Shown: one piece after another, positions 57,300-64,000 of the stretch
Numbering within the stretch: the first letter of the stretch is position 1
How the letters are laid out: the number at the start of each line of letters is the position of its first letter
From: Tetraselmis striata
Lineage: Eukaryota > Chlorophyta > Chlorodendrophyceae > Chlorodendrales > Chlorodendraceae
Assembly (NCBI GenBank): GCA_006384855.1
Contig: VCJN01003252.1
Coordinates: forward strand, 1-64,000
Length of the DNA stretch: 64,000 nucleotides
Direction of reading: 5' to 3'
The notes under the pieces: generated by a model
The model's database searches: none
Told to the model about the DNA's origin: nothing
Seen by the model: only the letters and a program-made list of their open reading frames with translations
Program-made: the position numbers and the translations under genes

Positions 57300-59048
57300 T
57301 CAGTCGGTCTTGGGATCCGCCGGGGGCAACTTTTGGTGGGGAGCACGGTAGCTGGGCCACCATACAAAGGGGCAAAAGTACAGGGAGGAGCATGCCCAGA
57401 GGGTGCAAGCGCAGAGGTGCACCAGCATGGGGACCGTTGCAACTGATGGCGGCAGCATGGCACTGCTGGGGATCTTGGCGGGGACCATGCTCGCGGCCAA
57501 TCGGGACGCTTGCGCCAGAGGGTAGATGCGGTACGCATTCCAGAGGGCAGTCACGGGGAGAAGAAGCCACCGCCTCGACGGGCCGCCCATCCACACTGCT
57601 GCCTCGGCAGCAATCTGCGCGAGAAAGGCCACCAGGTGTGGGCAGATGATGCGGCTTGCGTTGCTCGGGGGCCGCCCCTGCTCCTGGCGGTTGAGCATGA
57701 GATACACCAGAGGCATGACCTGTATTTTTTTCAGCACAGCGGTGCAATGCCCTTCAGGGATGCCCACTTCTTTCAGCCAATGCATGGACATGAACAATAC
57801 CATCCCTATTTTCATACAGAAGAGCTTCATTGATTTTCGTACACTTCGTGCTTCTCTTTGTTTGGATTAGAGTGGGCTTATATAAGCTATCAATAGTATC
57901 TAAGCATGGGTGGAAGCAATGGCAAAGAAATACATGTCATCGATAATGGCAAGACGTGCTTGACCTAGAAGTATCATCATCGCAATTCTCAGATTTCCAT
58001 TTCCTATGTTTCCATTCAATAATGTACTATCCATGATAACTTGAATTGCAACATCCAATTTACTATGATGTAGTGAACTTTGACGATCACAGGCAGTCAT
58101 TAGTGTTGATAGTTCACATAAAATACATGTGTGAATTACACGACTCTTCTTCCGGTCTGCTGCATGGGTATCTACATCAGTTCGACTTTCATTATTCGCG
58201 CGGGCGATATGAATTTCAGATTTGCGACTGGACATCGACGTAGCGCGTACTCAACATTTGGCAGACCGTTTTATGTTGCCTATCTGTTTCATGAAAAAGC
58301 ACGCTGCATCGGTCTCCGTTATTATTGCAAAGGTCACAGTGGCGGTCGTCGTATCAGAGTCCGAGCATTGTGAGTAGAAAAACCGACCCGTCGTCGTTCG
58401 TCCTGGCATCAACGATGACTAGTTTTGGGACTAATTTTGGTGCATACTCATTTGCGACCGGGGCGCTGCGGAATATCTCTGTCGTGCGTTGTGTGGAATC
58501 ATCATCGTGCTGTCGATGTTGAAGTGCGGCGCTGCAGCGGTTGAAAGAGGGGGGGGGGGGGGGGGGGGGGGGCGAACCACTGTTGCCAACACCTCAAGCG
58601 AGGACAGTATGTAGAATCGAATCTTGGCTGGTGCGGAAAGTTCTTGGGGCTGTTTGTCACGCGGACACAACAGCGCGAGAATGCAGGTGACGAGAAATAG
58701 CACGCCGATGGCTTGTGAATCGAAGGTCGGCACGGCCGTTCGTTGTGTCGCGAACAAGGCCGCAATCGCCAGCGATGCACCGCAACCCCAAGCCAAACAG
58801 TGCACTAGCGGCGTCGAAGGTTTCGAGTGCGGGATCGGCCTCGGCTTCGGCTCCTTTTTGGTATCTTCACCATCGCGGGCGTGCGGTTGCTGCTGAGTAG
58901 AAGGCAACGAGGTCGTCGGAGTTGTGCCATAACCCTTAGAAGTGTTTTTTGCTTCGACGCCGGCACCCGAAGCTGCAGCGGCGGCCGTCGTCGTCGTCGG
59001 GTCATTCGAGGCGAGGTCTGCCCGCAACGGGCCCGGAATTGAATCCAT
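57300..59048 (-). CDS. predicted multi-pass membrane protein (unknown function)
   Basis: Two exons join in phase 0: 59048-58593 and 57719-57300, giving about 291 residues. Residues 1-80 are polar and low-complexity (Asp, Thr, Ala, Lys, Pro), likely cytosolic or a plastid leader. Hydrophobic segments follow: VHCLAWGCGASLAIAALFA, IGVLFLVTCILALL, ICPHLVAFLAQIAAEAAVW, RWLLLPVTALWNAYRIYPL and MLVHLCACTLWACSSLYF. The spacing resembles plant DUF7733-type membrane proteins, but I cannot confirm this without a search. The intron is 873 bp and includes a C tract on the sense strand shortly after the donor. An AT-rich frame inside the intron (58235-57900) was not used. Exon 1 is well supported by composition; the join to exon 2 is inference. 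Confidence 0.5.
58549..58572. repeat. poly-G tract (poly-C on the sense strand of the membrane-protein intron)
   Basis: Twenty-four G starting 20 bp beyond the predicted donor of the minus-strand gene at 57300-59048. Confidence 0.95.
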
Positions 59049-59599
59049 GCCCTGCGCTCGGAAACGTAGCGGTGTTACTTGTTGCAATGATAAGCCGACT
59101 CCCCTAGAACCACTGTTCGTCGGTCTGTTTCTTCCACTCTAATTCCGAGATGTGGATGTGGATATATTGCTCTGCTTGTTATGTTTTATGCATTCTGCTA
59201 AACTGATTACTGTGCTTACGCGTCCTCGCCTACTGTTACAGGAGAACGCCCACGGTAGGAATGGGGCCGTATATGTGTCGTCTTTCCTCGTCAGCAACCA
59301 CGCAGCAGCAGCTACCACTCTGCCCCCCGGGAGCTTCCAAGCGCGTCTTCTGTGTCGTGTCGTATCATCCCCGTCGCCATGGGGGTCGACCGCGTGCTGC
59401 GCTCGCGCGTACCAGTCCACGTATCATCCTATCAAAAAATGATCATGAGTACCTGTACATTTACATGAGCTAGCAGCATGATCATGAGTACCTGTAGCAG
59501 TCGCTAGTAGTAAGGATGAGTCGCTACGTCGCTACCGCCTACGTGCGCTACAGTAATAAATTGCTCGTTAGAGGGCCTGGGTAGGCGACACTCATTTGT

Positions 59600-59745
59600 T
59601 TGATAGTCAACAGGCAAATGCATTCTGCAAGACTAACCAGCGCTACAGGCGAGTGACGGAATTTCGAATGCTGTTGGATCACTACCTTCTAAAACACTGC
59701 CATCAAAATACCCGGCAGTAGTGACCACGAATAAAGGTCCGCCAT
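59600..59745 (-). mobile_element. LINE tail fragment (copy 4)
   Basis: It matches 4763-4920 and 6120-6250: ATTCTGCAAGACTAA, then CTGTTGGATCAC, CTAAAACACTGCCATCAAAA and a GACCACGAATAAAGGTCCGCC variant. It has an 11-base insertion around the first block. Confidence 0.6.
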
Positions 59746-59880
59746 ACCCTTTCTTTCCGCGGTAGGCCTTCATTTCAATCGCCTTTATTTTTGACAGTAT
59801 TCGTCGGCGCGCGGCCGGCTATGTACCGCCGTACTTCCGGTGCAATAAATACTTGCTGTACTGATGGTGGATCCAATTAT

Positions 59881-61244
59881 ATACAGCAGCCCACAAATGT
59901 CTCTGCATGTTTTTACGCGTATGATTTGGGTTTGGTCGCGTCTAGTCGGCAAACCCACGCATAGTCTACGCCGTTGCAGTCATTGCGAGGATAACCATGA
60001 AAGAGCGTGCACATGGTGTGCTAGGGCCAATGCGATGGCGCGCGTGGCGCGCGCGTCGCATGTTATGCGGCACTACCAGTGTAACCACTGCTGCACGGCC
60101 AGGCTGTGAACGGTTTGAGCGCACGGCACGCCGACATTTGGACAAAAAAACCGTCTTTTTCTCCATTGGTCGCCGAGATACATGTGTTGGCCACCTACCC
60201 CATGCCACGCGGCGCATGGTTTGGAGTCTATGGTCAGTTAGCGGGCTGCATGACTTGGGCGCAAACTGGTTGTTCGCCCTACTAGAAGCATTAATATTGC
60301 AATATCACGTTTTACGTTTTACAACATTCCGGCGTTTTCTCAGTTCGGGCTGTAAGTTAATGCGATGAAAAACCCGTGACCTGGTCTTTCTAACGCACTA
60401 ATTTTCAGCTTAATCTGATAAAACGCCGAAATGTTATGGCCTGTCAAATTTACCCCCCCTGTTCTGGTATCCCAGTCAGCCCACTCACTGTGGGTGGGGG
60501 CGCATGATGGGGGCATGAAATGTGCCCGTTCACGCAAGCTCCCAGGCGCGAGGACCCCTTGGATAGATCTCCACGTCGCGCGGACCCCGTCATCATTTTG
60601 GCGTTTCCCCTTGGATGGTGATTGGGTGATATGTGTGACAACATGCGCGCATGCCTGAGTGTGCAGCAGTGGCGACTTTGTTGTCGAGGGGGCCAGCCCG
60701 CGCGTAGCGCCTACTGTGCGGGCGGTATAAGCATGCACCTATGGAATCGAAGGCACGTTGTGTGTGCTTTTTTCACCCAGCGAGGCGCAGCCTACGGCGC
60801 TTATCTTGCAGCTTGGAAAATTGTGTGACGATTGGCCCCATCACGACGACGGGATTACACTGGCACACTCTCATGGAAATGCCATGCATTGCATCGGTAG
60901 CGTGCATAGATTGGGCTCAAGCTCGGCCGTCTTGCAGCGCATGCATACGTCCACCTACCACCGGCAGCGCGCGGGCATATGCGACGGATGGTAACTACGC
61001 CGCCAACAAGTTGCCCCCTATTCATCGCCCTTTTTTCTGTGGTTTTAGCCATGTGCCAAGCAATGCCACTGCCGAAGAACAATTCCATAAGTGCGATAAC
61101 CGGGATAAACGGCTGCCTCCTTGGCGGAGGATTGCATGCACTGGATTATAAGGGTCCATGGCCCCGGGGCCCCATGGCTTGGGCACCGAGGCGAGGACAC
61201 GCGCGGATTTCTTTGTGCAAAGACTTATATGTGGACTGGTGTAC
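59881..61244 (+). mobile_element. TIR-like repeat, copy 2
   Basis: Inverted counterpart of 30657-32003. Shared blocks include GATTTGGGTTTGGTCGC near 59927, ACGCATAGTCTACGCCGTTG, GTGCACATGGTGTGCT and, at the far end, GGCGAGGACACGCGCGGATT. The ends read TATACAGCAG and CTGGTGTACA. The copies have diverged by many substitutions and small indels, and neither keeps a long intact frame. Because both copies share the same boundaries, these are probably the true ends. Confidence 0.6.
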
Positions 61245-61634
61245 ACGAAGCCGAAGCCGCCCCAGCAAGACCTCTCAGTGCGTCAGCTGCAGTCGTAGGT
61301 CTTACATAGCCATTAAGTACACCTGAGAGTTTACTGGTAAGAATAGTTTGGGGGGTATTAATTTATAGTAAAATACTACTATCAATTAAAGTAACAAGGT
61401 AATTTACCTGTAAGTAATGATATTCCGCGGAGGGTCTCAGCGCGGCGCGCGCCCACGGCCCCGGGCCGGGCCGGGCAGCGGCGGAATCGGCGGATCTGCT
61501 ACGACGGGTGACGCCTACCAGTACGGGTAGTCATCCCGAAGGCCCGCAGCCACGAGAATATAGAACAACGTCGCGTCGCGATGTGCCTACATCTTGGACT
61601 GCTTGAAGAACGCTAGAAGGAAGAGGATGCGATT

Positions 61635-61688
61635 GGTTGCCCTTTTCCATCCCATCCATGAGGTTGCCCTTTTCCATCCCATCCATGA
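61635..61688. repeat. 27-bp tandem duplication
   Basis: GGTTGCCCTTTTCCATCCCA plus seven bases occurs twice in direct succession. The sequence CATGGATGAGG / CCATCCATGAGG nearby also forms an inverted pair with 61713-61723. Confidence 0.9.
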
Positions 61689-61883
61689 AGCTGCTTTTCT
61701 TCTTGACCCCTTCATGGATGAGGCTGGGCAAACATTGCATGCTTCAACCCTGTAGCTAGCACGTTCGTACCATCCTTCGGAAGTACCGCTCATCTCCTGC
61801 GGAGCTTGATGCTACAATGCTAGAGTTCGACGAGTACTGACATCGTTGTTGTTGGTATCTTCACCGAGGCTCACCGGGAGACT

Positions 61884-62287
61884 ATGGCTGAGGCCAAGGA
61901 GCGTTATGCGCGCATGTTGTCCGCTTGGTGGGCTGAGCACCATCGGCGTGACCCCTCCCATACTCAAATGGCAATCATGACGTGCCATTCATCAGGATGC
62001 GCCCTCTTGTGGTGGACTGACAACATACCCAACAAGTCGCGCACTAAGCAGATCGCCCTCCGTGTGCTCTCCTGCTTCCCCACCGCGTGCTCTGTGGAGC
62101 GCATGAACTATGTTCATAAGCGCGTGGCTAACAAGGGCCGTACATCTCTCAAGCATGAGAACGTGTCAAGTTGTTCTACTGCTATGTCAACTTACGTCTG
62201 CTTAAAAAATATGATAAGGATGTGCTTGACATGATAGAGGATGCGCTAGTTGATGCCATGGAGGCTGTAGATAGGGAAGTGGAGTAG
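61884..62287 (+). CDS. hAT-family transposase, C-terminal fragment
   Basis: The frame from 61884 contains the hAT dimerisation region: LLWWTDNIPNKSRTKQIAL, RVLSCFPTACSVERM and HKRVANKGRTSLKHENV. The motif (W..., LA..VLS.P.S....ER.FS, N.L) is typical of the C-terminal 50 to 100 residues. The frame then shifts near 62165; in the next frame it continues as VKLFYCYVNLRLLKKY and ends at TAG 62287. No N-terminal BED finger or catalytic core is visible, so this is a fragment with one frameshift. AT-rich direct repeats (GGGGTATTA...TAAAATACTA) at 61349-61383 and 62500-62530 flank it and may be parts of the element's ends. Confidence 0.75.
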
Positions 62288-62572
62288 GGTGCCCAGCCAG
62301 CAGCCCCAGCCGCCACCGCCCCCCAGCAAGCTGATGCTGATGGGGTTCTCGCTCGTGATGTAGGAGTGCAGTATAGTGCACTATAACAACTCCCCGTGCC
62401 TAGCCCTATTTGCGTTCCTCATTTGTGATGCATTTTACACACTACAACAATATATTACACCGCATGTGTGCTTAACACATGGGTAATTTTGAATATGAGG
62501 GGTATTAGTGAATTGTAAAATACTATTAATTTAGAAAAAGCATTATTTTAGTAAATTACTCCTCTCCATCAG

Positions 62573-62990
62573 ACCGTAGCTTCATTCGAACCCCGCAAGG
62601 CTAATGCATCAACCGGGTAAACCAGGCAACATGGGCCCGGACGACATTGCCTTGAAGTGACAGAGCCGGGAATCGATGATCCGGGGACCTGCTGAGCAGT
62701 AGGAGACCACCGCTCTAAAACTAAAAGTAAAGTTCGCCCCGGGGCATCGGCCGAAGCCTCCCCAACACTTGACCTCTTGCGCCAACTGAAGTCGTAGGTC
62801 TGGCATAGCCCGTCGACCATTGCCTCATTCGAACCCCGAAGGGCTAAATAATGCATCAACCGGGTACGATATCGCCGAAAATATATCGGCCAGGAATCGA
62901 TACCGGGACCTCTTGCGTACGAGACGACCGCTCAATCGAGCGGACAAGGGATGTACCACCGCTCTACTGATCGACAGAGAACGTCTTGAT
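62573..62990 (-). mobile_element. two tandem tRNA-derived SINE-like units
   Basis: Read on the minus strand, each unit has a tRNA-like head: TTAGAGCGGTGGTCTCC (A-box-like) and GGATCATCGATTCCCGG (B-box-like) in the 62573-62740 copy, and GTAGAGCGGTGG with GGTATCGATTCCTGG in the 62815-62990 copy. Each is followed by the same body: ACCCGGTTGATGCATTA, then GGGGTTCGAATGA. The body in between (CTACGACTTCAGTTGGCGC) recurs near 61275-61310 in diverged form. RNA polymerase III promoter boxes and repeated bodies are the mark of SINEs. The heads are too altered to be working tRNA genes. Confidence 0.5.
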
Positions 62991-64000
62991 TGTTGACTGC
63001 ATCATACTACTTCCGGTCATCGTCAGTTGATTGTTTTGAATTTGAAGGTTGAAATAGCGGTATACCGTCACGCGGTACGGTTCTTCTGAATTTATTCCCT
63101 AGTTTACCTGTCCCCCCCCCCCCCCCCCGCACCCCCTCTGATTTTGTGGCTTGCGCACTTTGTATGCCATGGAAGTCCAGTACTGTGTAAAGTCCTGCCA
63201 GAGGATTTTCAAGCGATTCCCCTATGCTAATGCCCCATGCGCAATGTTGCAAGTGCTATAGGAGTGCAGTGCAATGAGAACATATACCATATAGAGTGCC
63301 AAACATGTTAACCACAAAATATAGGTTGATGTGGCTACGCCCCTAGCCATCACGGCCTACCGTCTACTTGTTGCTCGCTTCTCGTTGTCACTGCTCGCGG
63401 TCACTGCTCGATGTCACCCTACTGCTCGCTTTCACTGCTCAGTCGTTGTCGCTGTCACTCGCCGTCGTTGTCACTCGCTTTCACTTCTGCCCGCTGTCTA
63501 GTAGATCCTGCCCCATCTGCATCCCGACCGGTTCGCCTCCACCTTCTCGTCATATCGCCGCTGCAGCTCATGCTCCGGCTCCTTAGTCATCAGCGGGCGT
63601 AAATATGATCATCCAAATATCACCAATTGCATCAATGCAAAAAGGCGCCAGGAGCCAAGGATGGAAGAAGCTGAGTGAGAGTCAGCTAGCCTCAGGGGGC
63701 TTCAATCTCAGACCAAATGCTGAACGGTCAGCAAGATCATATCACAAAAGCTGATGGATGGTAGTGGACATGGCCAGATGCCGGCATTTCAGCGACGCAT
63801 TTATCGACAAACTCAAAGTGATCATGGGTAGCAACCCTAGGGATGCGGAAATCGGCTGGAGCAGGCAGGGGGGACAGTTTTCCATTACACAGGGAAGCCC
63901 TCTTGAATCTAATTCAGAACCCAGGAGATCTCAGAGCAAATATACTGTTAAAACGACAACTGCTTATTGAGGGTGCCAACTTCGGACAAGGGTGTGCCTT
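62991..64000. other. no gene recognised; simple-repeat patches
   Basis: A poly-C tract lies at 63112-63128. A degenerate TCACTGCTCG-type repeat fills 63370-63490. A plus frame at 63758-63970 (about 70 codons) is unbiased but has no recognisable family; it may be a mobile-element remnant. Confidence 0.35.

Noticed and set aside
57900-58235. AT-rich minus-strand frame of 111 codons as an exon of the membrane-protein gene
   Set aside because: Composition is unlike the host exons and no splice sites join it in phase to the exons on either side.
62573-62990. Functional tRNA genes
   Set aside because: A- and B-box-like words are present but no full cloverleaf with acceptor stem can be formed, and the units are repeated with a common non-tRNA body.

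Overview
This window looks like nuclear DNA of a green alga (Chlorophyta or a close relative). The reasons are a plastid-type ADP-glucose pyrophosphorylase with a transit-peptide exon, GC-rich exons split by many short introns, several GC-AG introns, long homopolymer C tracts inside introns, and a dense load of mobile DNA that includes a chromodomain Ty3-type LTR element. No species is claimed. Gene models come from reading splice sites and frames by eye; for the larger genes the exon phases join without conflict, and this is the main support for them.

Layout. 1-4.3 kb: the tail of a non-LTR element, then a DNA transposon-like unit with two convergent genes. 4.3-7.8 kb: a decayed LINE on the minus strand with repeated tail copies and a foldback. 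7.8-16.2 kb: no recognisable gene, several foldback or palindromic repeats. 16.2-29.2 kb: the host-gene block, with a mitochondrial-type alanine-glyoxylate aminotransferase (minus), a divergent RING-H2 protein (plus) and a convergent long glutathione S-transferase-like gene (minus), one intron of which holds a 12-copy satellite of about 157 bp. 29.2-44.4 kb: nested mobile elements, namely a 1.35 kb TIR-like repeat, a LINE-like copy X (minus), and a second LINE-like copy Y (plus) that is split by a young Ty3/chromovirus element of 6.7 kb. 44.9-47 kb: a five-exon gene of unknown function. 49.4-55.5 kb: the ADP-glucose pyrophosphorylase large-subunit-like gene (plus, 13 coding exons). 57.3-59.05 kb: a predicted multi-pass membrane protein (minus). 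59.6-63 kb: a second copy of the TIR-like repeat, a hAT transposase remnant and two tRNA-derived SINE-like units.

Function. The host genes serve starch synthesis (AGPase), photorespiratory or amino-group metabolism (aminotransferase), thiol and redox chemistry (GST) and ubiquitin transfer (RING). They are not an operon; only the aminotransferase/RING pair shares a short divergent promoter region. The most unusual item is the Ty3 element, whose pol carries, ahead of the protease, a domain resembling a retroelement/phage-type adenine methyltransferase followed by a Nudix-like domain.
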